From Oscillospiraceae bacterium (GTDB lineage: Bacteria > Bacillota > Clostridia > Oscillospirales > Oscillospiraceae): a stretch of DNA of 64,000 bases. A program made the position numbers and the translations under genes. Under the pieces are notes generated by a model, which saw only the letters and a program-made list of their open reading frames with translations, was not told the DNA's origin and made no database searches. Positions within the stretch are counted from its first letter, which is position 1; each line of letters opens with the position of its first letter. This document shows positions 38,209 through 46,755 of this stretch, one piece after another. The stretch covers positions 1-64,000 of the forward strand of contig CACYXE010000009.1 of assembly GCA_902778275.1 (NCBI GenBank), in the 5' to 3' direction.

Positions 38209-38283
38209 TTAATGACTATATGATGGCGAAAAGCCAAAAAGCTTTTCGCCGCGCCGCTTTGCGGCGCAGCAAAACAGCCCTGC
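38209..38283 (+). repeat. Modular multi-hairpin repeat, copy 3
   Basis: TTAATGACTATATGATGGCGAAAAGCC..., then GCGAAAAGC/GCTTTTCGC, GCGCCGC/GCGGCGC and the left half of the GCAAAACAGC hairpin, where it is cut off and the ribosome site AAAGGAG of the next gene begins. About 70 bases match copy 2 almost exactly. Confidence 0.8.
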
Positions 38284-38299
38284 GAAAGGAGAAACAACA

Positions 38300-38692
38300 A
38301 TGACGACCGAAGAAAGGGCGGAGCTTGCCGTTGAACGCAAGCAGATCGAAAAAACCAATTGCTGCCAGGCTGTCCTTGTGGTCCTGGCGGATCAGACCGG
38401 GCTGGCGGAGGACCTGCTCAAGAGCATGGGCTCCGGCTTCGGCGTGGGCATGGGGAACATGGAGGGAACCTGCGGCGCCCTGGTTGGCGCCGTGATGGCC
38501 GCCGGGCTTCACAGTCCGGGGAAAGGCGCCGCGCCTGCGGCAAGGGCCATCTCCGACAGCTTTTACGCCCGCTGCGGGGCGCGGATCTGCAAGGATCTGA
38601 AACGCAAGGTGGACGGCGTGCCCGTCTGCGCCTGTGAGGACTGCGTGCGCAACGCCGTCCGTGCCTACGGCGAGGTCGTGGGGCTGGCATAA
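38300..38692 (+). CDS. C-GCAxxG-C-C family redox-type protein
   Basis: 130 residues: NCCQAVLVVLAD, GFGVGMGNMEGTCGALVGAVMAAG and CEDCVRNAVRAYGEVVG match the C_GCAxxG_C_C family, whose conserved cysteines are thought to hold a cluster or a redox disulfide. NCCQ replaces the more common NCAQ, adding one Cys. The flavodoxin gene follows 72 bases later, so the two may cooperate in electron transfer; molecular function is not known. AAAGGAG precedes the start. Confidence 0.88.
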   Translation: MTTEERAELAVERKQIEKTNCCQAVLVVLADQTGLAEDLLKSMGSGFGVGMGNMEGTCGALVGAVMAAGLHSPGKGAAPAARAISDSFYARCGARICKDLKRKVDGVPVCACEDCVRNAVRAYGEVVGLA

Positions 38693-38764
38693 AGCCGCGG
38701 TAAAACGGATTAGACGATACAGGCCGCCCGCAGCGGGTGCGCCCTGACCTGAGGAGGAATTGCT

Positions 38765-39226
38765 TTGAAAACTTTGATCGCATATTTCAGCGTGGAGGGC
38801 ACCACCGCACAGGTGGCCAAGGACGCGGCGGCGTCTCTGGGCGCGGATCTGTTCGAGATCCGGCCTGAGGTTCCCTACACGGCGGCGGATATCCGATATA
38901 CCAATCCCCTGGCCCGCTGCAATCGGGAAAAATTCGGCGGCAAAGAGGTGCCGGTGGAGGGCCGGATCGAGGGCTTTGAGGACTATGAGCTGGTGCTGAT
39001 CGGCTTCCCCATCTGGTACGGCGCCGCTCCCAATGTGATCAACACCTTCTGCAAGGGCTACAATTGGTACGGCAAGAAGATCGCGGCCTTCGCCACCTCC
39101 GGCGGCAGCGGCATCGGCAAGACCGCTGACAAGCTCCGTCCCTATGTAAGCGGCGGCGAGCTGCTGGGTGCCAGGCTGGTCCGCAGCGGCGCGGAGCTGG
39201 CGGCCTGGGTCGAGGGCCTGGCCTGA
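38765..39226 (+). CDS. Flavodoxin
   Basis: 153 residues with the FMN phosphate loop YFSVEGTTAQVA (a variant of SxTGNT), a second loop FPIWYGAAPNVINTF, and FATSGGSGIGKTADKL. TTG start at 38765 with GAGGAGG at ideal distance. Cytosolic one- or two-electron carrier, probably replacing ferredoxin under iron limitation, which fits the nearby ferrous-iron uptake operon. Confidence 0.92.
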   Translation: MKTLIAYFSVEGTTAQVAKDAAASLGADLFEIRPEVPYTAADIRYTNPLARCNREKFGGKEVPVEGRIEGFEDYELVLIGFPIWYGAAPNVINTFCKGYNWYGKKIAAFATSGGSGIGKTADKLRPYVSGGELLGARLVRSGAELAAWVEGLA

Positions 39227-39375
39227 ACAGACAGCAAGGCAATATCTTTTTTTTAGTAACAGCAGGCAGGAGCATGGCATTGAACGGGAGCCTGGACTTT
39301 GGCATGATGCGTCTGCCGGTAAGAACCGGCGATCCCACAGCTTCTGATCCTCCGGACAAGCAAAACGCAATATAG

Positions 39376-39406
39376 GTCTGCACAGCATTTTTCACGCTGT
39401 GCAGAC
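39376..39406 (+). terminator. Terminator before feoAB
   Basis: Stem GTCTGCACAGC/GCTGTGCAGAC followed by TTATTTTTA; likely ends the flavodoxin transcript. Confidence 0.85.
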
Positions 39407-39429
39407 TTATTTTTAGGCCTTTTTCTATA

Positions 39430-39458
39430 TTGTGATTTTTCGACACTGATAGTATACT
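39430..39458 (+). promoter_or_regulatory. Sigma-A promoter of feoAB operon
   Basis: TTGTGA (39430-39435), 17 bases, TATACT (39453-39458). I see no clear Fur box. Confidence 0.7.
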
Positions 39459-39517
39459 AAAGAGGTAGTTAATCCCCTTTACTCAACAGGGTCCGTATTG
39501 ACAGGAGGCAGCGCAGG

Positions 39518-41869
39518 ATGACGATCAGAGATTTGAAGCCCGGCCAGAGTGCCTGCATAACAGAGGTAGGCGGCAGCGGTTCGCTGCGTCAGCACTTTCT
39601 GGACATGGGCGTAATCCCGGGTGCGGAGATCACCGTGGTGAAGCTGGCGCCTCTTGGAGACCCCATGGAGCTGCGCATCCACGGGTATGAACTGACGCTG
39701 CGCCTTTCGGAGGCGGAGAAGATCGCGGTGCGGCCCGTGGAGGCTGCCCAGCAGGCCGCAGCAGAACAGAAAGCAAAGAAGGAAGTCCATCATCCCGGCC
39801 TGGGCGAGGAGGGCAAATTTCACCCCAAGGGCACCGGCAATCCCCTGACCGAGGATGTGATGCTGACCTTCGCTCTGGTGGGCAATCAGAACAGCGGCAA
39901 GACCACGCTCTTCAACCAGCTCACCGGCGCCAATCAGCATGTGGGCAACTTCCCCGGCGTCACGGTGGACCGGAAGGACGGCGCCATTCGCGGCCAGGCC
40001 AACACTTCCATCACCGACCTGCCGGGCATCTACTCCATGTCCCCCTATTCCAGCGAGGAGCTGGTCTCCCGCAATTTTGTTCTCAACGATAAGCCCAAAG
40101 CTGTTATCGATATCGTAGACGCAACCAATATCCAGCGCAATCTGTATCTGACCATGCAGCTGCTGGAAATGGACATTCCCATGGTGGTGGCGCTGAACAT
40201 GATGGATGAGGTCACCGGCAACGGCGGCTCCATCGACGTAAACGGGATGGAAGCCCTGTTGGGTGTGCCGGTGGTGCCCATCTCCGCCTCCAAGAACCAG
40301 GGCGTGGATGAGCTGGTGCGCCACGCGGTCCACATCGCCCGCTATCAGGAAAAGCCCCTGCGGCAGGATTACTGCAGCGCCGAGGACCACGGCGGCGCGG
40401 TGCACCGCTGCCTGCACGCGGTGCAGCATCTGATTGAGGACCACTGTCTGCGGGTGGGGCTGCCGGTGCGCTTTGCCGCCAGCAAGCTCATTGAGGGCGA
40501 CGAGCTGATCCTCAATCAGCTGGAGCTGGATCAGAACGAGAGGGAAATGCTGGAGCATATCGTGCTCCAGATGGAAAAGGAACGGGGTCTGGACCGGAGC
40601 GCCGCCATTGCGGACATGCGCTTTGCCTTCATCAACAAGGTCTGTCAGCAGTGCGTGGTGAAGCCCCGGGAGAGCAAGGAGCATCTGCGCAGCCAGCGGA
40701 TCGACCGCATCCTTACCGGCAAATATACGGCTTTGCCCGTCTTTATCGCCATCATGGCCCTGGTCTTCTACCTGACCTTTGAGGTACTTGGCGCCTGGCT
40801 GCAGGACTTGCTGGCCATGGGCATCGAGTGGCTGACAGGGGCAGTGGATGCCGCGCTGACCGCCTGGCACGTGAACGAGGCCATCCACGGCCTGATCATA
40901 AACGGCATCTTTGAGGGTGTGGGGAGCGTACTGAGCTTCCTGCCCATCATCGTCACCATGTTCTTCTTCCTGTCCCTGCTGGAGGACAGCGGCTATATCG
41001 CCCGCGTGGCCTTCTTCATGGACAAGCTGCTGCGGAAGATCGGCCTGTCGGGGCGGAGCATCGTCCCCATGCTGATCGGCTTCGGCTGCACGGTGCCCGC
41101 CGTCATGTCCACCCGGACGCTGCCCAGCGACCGGGACCGGAAGATGACCATTTTGCTGACGCCCTTCATGAGCTGCACGGCAAAGCTGCCTATCTATGCG
41201 TTCTTTGTCAGCGCCTTCTTCCCCGATTACGGCTGGCAGGTCATGACCAGCCTGTACCTGCTGGGCATCCTCACGGGGATCCTGGTGGCGCTGCTGTATA
41301 AAAGCACCCTGTTCAAGGGCGAGGCGGTCCCCTTCGTGATGGAGCTGCCCAACTACCGCATGCCCAGCCCCCGGAGCGTCCTGCAGCTGCTGTGGGAAAA
41401 GGCCAAGGACTTTTTGCAGAAGGCCTTCTCCGTCATCCTCATCGCCACCATTGTGGTGTGGTTTTTGCAGAGCTTCAACTTCCACTTCAATCTGGTGGAG
41501 GACTCCCAGACCAGCATGCTGGCGCTGATTTCCGGCTGGCTGGTACCGCTGCTCAGGCCCCTGGGGCTTGGCGACTGGCGCATCGCCACCTCGCTCATCA
41601 GCGGCTTCATGGCTAAGGAGAGCGTGGTGTCTGTGCTGGAGGTGCTCTTCGGCTCCACCGGCGCCGTCAGCGCCATGATGAGCACTTTGTCCGCCGCATC
41701 CCTGCTGGTGTTCAGCCTGCTGTACACCCCCTGCGTGGCGGCCATCGCCTCCGTCAAGCGGGAACTGGGCGGCCGCTGGGCAGCTATGCTGGTGCTCTGG
41801 CAGTGTCTCATCGCCTGGGTCGCCGCGCTGTTGGTGCGGCTGATCGGCCTGCTGCTGGGTCTGGGGTGA
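39518..41869 (+). CDS. feoB: Ferrous iron transporter, FeoA-FeoB fusion
   Basis: 783 residues. Residues 1-75 are a FeoA SH3-like domain (LKPGQSACITEVGGSGSLRQHFLDMGVIPG). After a Lys/Glu linker comes the FeoB G domain with G1 GNQNSGKTT, G3 DLPG, G4 NMMD and G5 ISASKNQG, then about eight to ten membrane helices with Gate motifs (IGFGCTVPAVMSTRTL and LLYTPCVAAIASVKRE). Takes up Fe2+. FeoA and FeoB are usually separate; the fusion is common in Clostridia and Bacteroidetes. Operon continues with Cys-rich and HMA proteins. Confidence 0.95.
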   Translation: MTIRDLKPGQSACITEVGGSGSLRQHFLDMGVIPGAEITVVKLAPLGDPMELRIHGYELTLRLSEAEKIAVRPVEAAQQAAAEQKAKKEVHHPGLGEEGKFHPKGTGNPLTEDVMLTFALVGNQNSGKTTLFNQLTGANQHVGNFPGVTVDRKDGAIRGQANTSITDLPGIYSMSPYSSEELVSRNFVLNDKPKAVIDIVDATNIQRNLYLTMQLLEMDIPMVVALNMMDEVTGNGGSIDVNGMEALLGVPVVPISASKNQGVDELVRHAVHIARYQEKPLRQDYCSAEDHGGAVHRCLHAVQHLIEDHCLRVGLPVRFAASKLIEGDELILNQLELDQNEREMLEHIVLQMEKERGLDRSAAIADMRFAFINKVCQQCVVKPRESKEHLRSQRIDRILTGKYTALPVFIAIMALVFYLTFEVLGAWLQDLLAMGIEWLTGAVDAALTAWHVNEAIHGLIINGIFEGVGSVLSFLPIIVTMFFFLSLLEDSGYIARVAFFMDKLLRKIGLSGRSIVPMLIGFGCTVPAVMSTRTLPSDRDRKMTILLTPFMSCTAKLPIYAFFVSAFFPDYGWQVMTSLYLLGILTGILVALLYKSTLFKGEAVPFVMELPNYRMPSPRSVLQLLWEKAKDFLQKAFSVILIATIVVWFLQSFNFHFNLVEDSQTSMLALISGWLVPLLRPLGLGDWRIATSLISGFMAKESVVSVLEVLFGSTGAVSAMMSTLSAASLLVFSLLYTPCVAAIASVKRELGGRWAAMLVLWQCLIAWVAALLVRLIGLLLGLG

Positions 41870-41873
41870 GCGT

Positions 41874-42044
41874 ATGACCACATTGGACATGATCCTTCTG
41901 GCCCTGATCGTTGCCGCTGTTGTTCTGGCGATCCGGAAGATCCGGTCTGACCGGCGGCAGGGCAAGGGCTGTCTCAGCTGCGGCGGCAACTGTGCCGGCT
42001 GCGCTAGGGACTGCGGCCAAGAAAAGGAGCAGGAAAGCAAATGA
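41874..42044 (+). CDS. FeoB-associated Cys-rich membrane protein
   Basis: 56 residues: one N-terminal helix (LDMILLALIVAAVVLAIRKI), a basic stretch and a Cys cluster CLSCGGNCAGCARDC. This is the FeoB-associated Cys-rich family, FeoC-like in position and perhaps a metal or redox sensor for the transporter. It starts four bases after the feoB stop and overlaps the next start (ATGA). Confidence 0.85.
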   Translation: MTTLDMILLALIVAAVVLAIRKIRSDRRQGKGCLSCGGNCAGCARDCGQEKEQESK

Positions 42045-42409
42045 ATATCGTTGTCATCCTGCTCCTGCTGGCTCTCATCGCCTGGGCCCTGTGGCGCACG
42101 GTGCAGAAGTCCCGCAAAGGCGGCGGCTGCTGCGGCGAGCATGAGCAAGTCGAGAAAAAGCTGCGCGCCGCGGACCGCAGCAAAGCCCACTACCCCTATG
42201 CCCTTTCCCTGCGGATCGGCGGCATGACCTGTGCAAACTGCGCCCGCAGGGTGGAGAACGCTTTGAACGGCATGGACGGCGTCTGGGCCAAGGTCGCCAT
42301 CGACACCCACAGCGCCCGGGTCCTGTGCAAAACGCCGCCCGACGAAGCGGCCATCCGTGAGGCGGTAAGTCAGGCGGGCTATACCGTCACGGAGTACCGG
42401 GAGAGCTGA
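42041..42409 (+). CDS. Membrane-anchored HMA-domain metal-binding protein
   Basis: 122 residues. N-terminal helix, a CC motif (GGGCCGEH), and a heavy-metal-associated domain (about 52-120) with GMTCANC. The HMA fold binds soft metals such as Cu+ or, by extension here, iron. It resembles the Cys-rich protein next to it with an added HMA domain, so the two may be related parts of the Feo system. The Cu versus Fe preference is unknown. Confidence 0.85.
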   Translation: MNIVVILLLLALIAWALWRTVQKSRKGGGCCGEHEQVEKKLRAADRSKAHYPYALSLRIGGMTCANCARRVENALNGMDGVWAKVAIDTHSARVLCKTPPDEAAIREAVSQAGYTVTEYRES

Positions 42410-42448
42410 TCGAAGCCACTTGCTTTTTATATCATCCGGAGGTAAGGC

Positions 42449-42994
42449 ATGCACCCCATTGCACATTTCAAGACCATAACGGAACACTGCCATCTCGTCT
42501 GCCGGTACTGCCTGCGCCTGGGGCTGGTCTGGCAGGGGCTGACCCATGATTTGAGCAAATACGCTCCGGTGGAGTTCTGGCGCGGCGCCAAGTACTTTCA
42601 GGGCAACCGGAGCCCCAACGACGCCGAGCGCATGGACACCGGTATGTCCCTGGCCTGGCTGCACCACAAGGGGCGCAACCGGCACCACTTCGAGTACTGG
42701 ATCGACTACGTGATCACTTCCGACGGCCATGTGGCCTACGGCGGCAACAAGATGCCGCTTCGTTATGTGGCGGAGATGTTCTGCGACCGTATCGCCGCCA
42801 GCAAGGTCTATCAGAAAGACGCCTATACCGACGCCTCCCCCTACGATTATTTCGTCCATTCCAAGGCGGAACTCCTGATCCATCCGGACACGGCCGACGA
42901 GCTGGAGGAGATGCTTCGGGTGCTGAAGGACGAGGGCGAGGACGCGGCCTTCGCCTATGTGCGCAAACGGCTTCGCGAGGGTGAAAAAGTATGA
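42449..42994 (+). CDS. DUF5662 family protein
   Basis: 181 residues. LTHDLSKYAPVEFW, AWLHHKGRNRHHFEYWIDY and EMFCDRIAASKVYQ form a conserved His/Asp-rich helical core reminiscent of HD-type phosphohydrolases, as annotated for DUF5662. GGAGG precedes the start. It overlaps the CARF nuclease gene behind it by 4 bp, so the two are co-translated. Function unknown; a nucleotide phosphohydrolase role alongside a cyclic-oligonucleotide sensor would make sense but is speculation. Confidence 0.85.
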   Translation: MHPIAHFKTITEHCHLVCRYCLRLGLVWQGLTHDLSKYAPVEFWRGAKYFQGNRSPNDAERMDTGMSLAWLHHKGRNRHHFEYWIDYVITSDGHVAYGGNKMPLRYVAEMFCDRIAASKVYQKDAYTDASPYDYFVHSKAELLIHPDTADELEEMLRVLKDEGEDAAFAYVRKRLREGEKV

Positions 42995-44166
42995 TGCGGA
43001 CGCTGATCGAACTGTATGACGAGCGGCCCTTGGAGAACGTGCTGGGTGTGGAGATGTTCAAGCCCGAGCGGGTGGTCTACATCTGCCCGGAAAACATCGC
43101 CTCCAACGCGCGGATCCAGAAAAAGCTGCGGACCTATTTCAGCCACCGGGGCCAGAAGGTGGAGCTGATCTTCGTCAAGGCCAACATTTTCGACACTGAG
43201 GCCATGCTCCGTGTATTTCGGAAGGTGGTCATCCAGTACCCGGACTGCGCCTTGGACATCACCGGCGGCACCGACGCGGTGCTTTTTGCCGCGGGCCTGC
43301 TCAGTGCGGAGATGCCCATCCCGGTATTCACCTACAGCCGCCGGAAAAACTGCTTTTACGACATCCGCAACGCCCCCTTCGCGGCCAAGCTCCCCTGCGA
43401 TGTCACCTACAGCGTGGAGGACTGCTTTATGATGGCGGGCGGCTCCATGCGCACCGGCCGGGTAGACAACAATATTCTGGCCAATTATTACGACGATATC
43501 GAGCCCTTCTTCCGGCTGTATCTGGATAACCGGCGCGGCTGGACCAAGATCGTCACCTATATTCAGAGGGTCTCCCCCGGCAATCCCGACGGACCCGTTT
43601 CCCTGGATGCCGCGGGCGCCTACACCGTCAAGGGCGAGCGGGCCTCCCGCATCAGCGCTCCGGAGGATGCCCTGCGGGGAATGGAGCGGATCGGCTTCCT
43701 CCAGGATCTGAAGATCGACCAGGAGAGCGGCGTGTCCTTCTGCTTCCGGGACACCCAGATCCGCGCCTGGCTGCGGGACGTGGGCAGCGTGCTGGAGCTC
43801 TATACCTACAAGGCTTGCCTGGACACGGGCCTGTTCAGCGACGTGCGCACCAGCGCCATCGTGGACTGGGAAGGCGACGGCAGTCAGAACGCCGTCACCA
43901 ATGAGCTGGACGTGATGTGCACCCGGGGCGTCACGCCAGTGTTCATCAGCTGCAAGACCTGCGACGTGAAAACGGAGGCTCTCAATGAGCTGGCCATCCT
44001 GCGGGACCGTTTCGGCGGCCAGATCGCCCGTGCCGCCATCGTCACCGCCGAGCGGGGCGGCTCCCCCATGCGCAACCGGGCAGGCGAGCTGAACATCGCC
44101 GTGATCGACCTGAACGACCTGAAAAACGGCCGTCTGGAAAAGCGGATCCGGGCCTTGATGAAATAA
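42991..44166 (+). CDS. Card1-like CARF-domain nuclease (DUF1887 family)
   Basis: 391 residues. N-terminal CARF Rossmann domain (about 1-140; YICPENIASNARIQKKL, DITGGTDAVLFAAGLLS), a winged-helix middle and a PD-(D/E)xK-type C-terminus: NELDVMCTRGVTPVFISCKT. In characterised Card1/Can2 nucleases cyclic oligoadenylate bound to CARF activates DNA or RNA cleavage during type III CRISPR defence. No CRISPR or cas gene is in the window. The usual E-x-K pair reads S-C-K here, as in some DUF1887 members, so metal binding may differ. Coupled to DUF5662. Confidence 0.88.
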   Translation: MMRTLIELYDERPLENVLGVEMFKPERVVYICPENIASNARIQKKLRTYFSHRGQKVELIFVKANIFDTEAMLRVFRKVVIQYPDCALDITGGTDAVLFAAGLLSAEMPIPVFTYSRRKNCFYDIRNAPFAAKLPCDVTYSVEDCFMMAGGSMRTGRVDNNILANYYDDIEPFFRLYLDNRRGWTKIVTYIQRVSPGNPDGPVSLDAAGAYTVKGERASRISAPEDALRGMERIGFLQDLKIDQESGVSFCFRDTQIRAWLRDVGSVLELYTYKACLDTGLFSDVRTSAIVDWEGDGSQNAVTNELDVMCTRGVTPVFISCKTCDVKTEALNELAILRDRFGGQIARAAIVTAERGGSPMRNRAGELNIAVIDLNDLKNGRLEKRIRALMK

Positions 44167-44280
44167 GAGGCCGCTCTGCCAATTCCATTCGAAACGGCAA
44201 ATTCTTTAGCAAATTATCACAAAAATGCGGGAAAGATTTGTACGATCTTCCACCGAATGCAAGAAATATTCCCCCGCCCC

Positions 44281-44309
44281 TTGACAAACAAAACCCGGAA
44301 GTTTATCAT
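44281..44309 (+). promoter_or_regulatory. Sigma-A promoter of the lysine-riboswitch operon
   Basis: Consensus TTGACA (44281-44286), 17 bases, TATCAT (44304-44309), ten bases before the riboswitch. Confidence 0.85.
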
Positions 44310-44318
44310 CGCAGGCAA

Positions 44319-44556
44319 GATAGAGGCGCGAGGTTCATCAGTAAGCCCCTGCTCAGAAGCAGCTTTCGCGGGGAACGAAAGGGAACATCGCCGAAGTGAA
44401 GAACAGCAGCTGCGCTCCTCTTCGCTGGGCCGTCGGAGAATATCCGCCGGACTGTCACGCAAGTGGAGCGCTATCGAGTGCAAAGACCCGGCTGGGGCCC
44501 CAGCCGCTTACCTGTTTTTTGTGCCGTAAATGCTCCGTGAGCGTTTACGGCTTTTT
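44319..44556 (+). promoter_or_regulatory. Lysine riboswitch (L box) with terminator
   Basis: P1 GATAG (44319-44323) pairs with CTATC (44471-44475). Conserved L-box blocks are present: AGGCGCGAGGTTCATCAGTA, GGGAACATCGCCGAAG, GGAGAATATCCGCCGGACTG and TCACGCAAGTGGAG. An intrinsic terminator (stem 44523-44535/44539-44551, then TTTTT) precedes the binding-protein gene. High lysine should stop transcription. Confidence 0.93.
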
Positions 44557-44604
44557 GTTTTGCGCCTCATCTGATCCAAACCGATTTTTAAGGAGACGAA
44601 AAAG

Positions 44605-45516
44605 ATGAACAACCTGAGAAGAATCCTTGCCATTCTGATGGCCCTGATCATGGTCCTGGCCCTCGCCGCCTGCGGCAGCAGCCAGCCAGCCGCCCCCACC
44701 GCTACCGAAGCCCCCGCCGCTGCCGAAGCCGAGCCCGCCGCGGAAGAGACCGCCGAAGAGGCCGATCCTCTGGCCTATCTCAACGGCCAGCTGCGTGTGG
44801 GCATGGAATGTGCCTACGCCCCCAACAACTGGCAGGAGTCTGAAGCCACCGATACCAACGTCCCCATTGAGAATGTGCCCGGCGCCTATGCCGAGGGCTA
44901 CGACGTGCAGTGGGCAAAGATCATTGCCGATTATCTCGGCTTGGATCTGGTCATCATCAAGATGGACTGGGACGGCTTGATCCCCGCGCTGAACGCCGGA
45001 CAAATTGACGCTATCATCGCCGGCATGATGGATACCGCGGCCCGCCGTGAGTCGATCAACTTCTCCGCAGCTTACCACGAGACCCAGTACGGCATGATGG
45101 TCCTCGAGGGCTCCGCCTTTGCGGACGCTGTCAGCATCCAGGACTTCGGCGGGGCCAGCGTGCTGGGCCAGAAGGACACCGCCCTTGACACGGTCATTGA
45201 CCAGATTGAGGGGGTCAACCACCTGACTCCTGTTGCAAGCGTTCCCGACATGCTTGCCCGCCTCAAGCAGGGCACCTGTGACGCGATCACCGTAAACGTG
45301 GAAAACTCCGCTGCCTATATGGAAGCCAATCCTGAGTTCGTACTGATCACCTTCGACGAAGGCAACGGTTTTGAACTGCCCGCCAAGGGCGCCTGCGTCG
45401 GCATCCGCTACGAGGACGACGTGCTGGTCGAAATGGTGAACGAGGCACTGGCCACCATGGATCAGGCGGCCCGCGACGTGATGTGGGCGACTGCGGAAGC
45501 GAACGCTCCTGCATAA
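44605..45516 (+). CDS. Amino-acid ABC transporter substrate-binding lipoprotein (probably lysine)
   Basis: 303 residues. Lipoprotein signal with lipobox LAAC, an Ala/Glu/Pro-rich spacer (about 25-50), then a family-3 solute-binding fold: YAPNNWQE, GYDVQWAKIIADYLGLDLVIIKMDWDGLIPALNAGQIDAIIAGMMDTAARRESINFS. It captures the substrate outside the membrane for the permease and ATPase behind it. The lysine riboswitch in front makes lysine the best guess. AAGGAG upstream of the ATG. Confidence 0.92.
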   Translation: MNNLRRILAILMALIMVLALAACGSSQPAAPTATEAPAAAEAEPAAEETAEEADPLAYLNGQLRVGMECAYAPNNWQESEATDTNVPIENVPGAYAEGYDVQWAKIIADYLGLDLVIIKMDWDGLIPALNAGQIDAIIAGMMDTAARRESINFSAAYHETQYGMMVLEGSAFADAVSIQDFGGASVLGQKDTALDTVIDQIEGVNHLTPVASVPDMLARLKQGTCDAITVNVENSAAYMEANPEFVLITFDEGNGFELPAKGACVGIRYEDDVLVEMVNEALATMDQAARDVMWATAEANAPA

Positions 45517-45550
45517 GGATATCCCCGATACCCCAAAGCAAAAAAGCATT

Positions 45551-45578
45551 CCGACTGACGGCATATGCTGTCAGTCGG
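45551..45578 (+). other. Intercistronic hairpin
   Basis: Stem CCGACTGAC/GTCAGTCGG in the 84-base gap between binding protein and permease, without a T-run. Such stems often stabilise the upstream mRNA and favour binding-protein excess. Confidence 0.6.
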
Positions 45579-45600
45579 AGCATTCAAAGGAAGTACTGCC

Positions 45601-46743
45601 ATGAAACAAACGCCGCAAAAGGGAAACTTCATCACCCGGGACCACCGTTACGTCTATTTGGGCGGCAGCCTGATCGCCTTGCTGGGGCTGAGTCTCTTGT
45701 ACAGCAGAGAGCATCCTTATAGCTTTATGATATCGGGAAACCTCCCGGAATTCTGTGCCCTGGCCGTCTTCTGGATCTTTCTGGCAATCAGCGGCTTCGC
45801 TCTGATCGTCAAATTCTTCTATTGGAAGACATATTCGAACAGCTTCATGAAGCGCCCGGCAGTGATGCGCGTCAGCCGATGGCTGTCCTATCTGGTAGTG
45901 CTTGCGTGCATTCTGGCAATCATTGACCGCGGTCTCCTGCAGCTTATCTACACCGTACAAATTTGCATGCAGGCAGAGCGCAACCCCCAGGAGTTTGTCT
46001 CCTCCATGATCTATATGAGCATTGAGGGGAAAAATATCATCCTCACAGGTATCTGGACTACCATCCGCATCGCGCTGCTGGGCACGGGCATTGCCTTTGT
46101 GCTGGCCATCTTCATGGTCTTTCTCCGCATCCAGGAGCCGGACAAGCGGGATAACGACTTTGTCAAGGCTGTCAAATGGTGCGCCAACCGCTTCGCACGG
46201 CTGTATGTGTTCGTCATCCGCGGTACCCCCATGATGGTGCAGGCGCTGATCTTCTACTACTTCGGCTTCAATCTCTTCAAACGCACGGGCATGACTGTCA
46301 CGGAGATCAACAATGTGTGGAGTTTCTTTATCTCCGGTTTGTGCACCGTGTCGCTCAACTCCACCGCCTATCTGACCGAGGTGCTGCGCGGCGGCATCCA
46401 GTCCATCGACCGGGGCCAGACTGAGGCGGCCCGTTCCCTGGGCATGTCCAACTGGCAGGCCATGATCAAGGTGGTCTTCCCCCAGGCGGTGAAGAACTCC
46501 ATCCCCGCCATCGGCAATGAGTTCATCATCAACATCAAGGATTCCTCCGTGCTGTCGGTCATCGGCGTCATGGATCTGATGTACGCCACCAAGTCCGTCA
46601 GCGGCATCTACTTCCGCTCTCTGGAGATCTACTGTGTGGCGGCCATTCTGTATCTGATCCTCACCTGGTTGTCGTCCCAGCTGCTCAAGTACCTGGGCAG
46701 CAAGCTGGATACCCCTTACAAGGGCATCACCAGCTCCAATTAA
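45601..46743 (+). CDS. Amino-acid ABC transporter permease (HisM/GlnP type)
   Basis: 380 residues. Two N-terminal helices and a 100-residue insert precede the permease core; the core carries the EAA-type loop EAARSLGMSNWQAMIKVVFPQAVKNSIPAIGNEFI and YVFVIRGTPMMVQALIFYYFG. Start at 45601 after AAAGGAAG. Core permeases of this class are about 220-250 residues, so the extended N-terminus is unusual. Forms the membrane channel, probably as a homodimer since no second permease gene is present. Confidence 0.92.
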   Translation: MKQTPQKGNFITRDHRYVYLGGSLIALLGLSLLYSREHPYSFMISGNLPEFCALAVFWIFLAISGFALIVKFFYWKTYSNSFMKRPAVMRVSRWLSYLVVLACILAIIDRGLLQLIYTVQICMQAERNPQEFVSSMIYMSIEGKNIILTGIWTTIRIALLGTGIAFVLAIFMVFLRIQEPDKRDNDFVKAVKWCANRFARLYVFVIRGTPMMVQALIFYYFGFNLFKRTGMTVTEINNVWSFFISGLCTVSLNSTAYLTEVLRGGIQSIDRGQTEAARSLGMSNWQAMIKVVFPQAVKNSIPAIGNEFIINIKDSSVLSVIGVMDLMYATKSVSGIYFRSLEIYCVAAILYLILTWLSSQLLKYLGSKLDTPYKGITSSN

Positions 46744-46755
46744 GGAGGTCGTCAA

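Noticed and set aside
39479..42883. A 1134-codon open frame on the minus strand
   Set aside because: Antisense to feoB, HMA and DUF5662 genes; no domain, low-complexity His/Gln/Gly composition.
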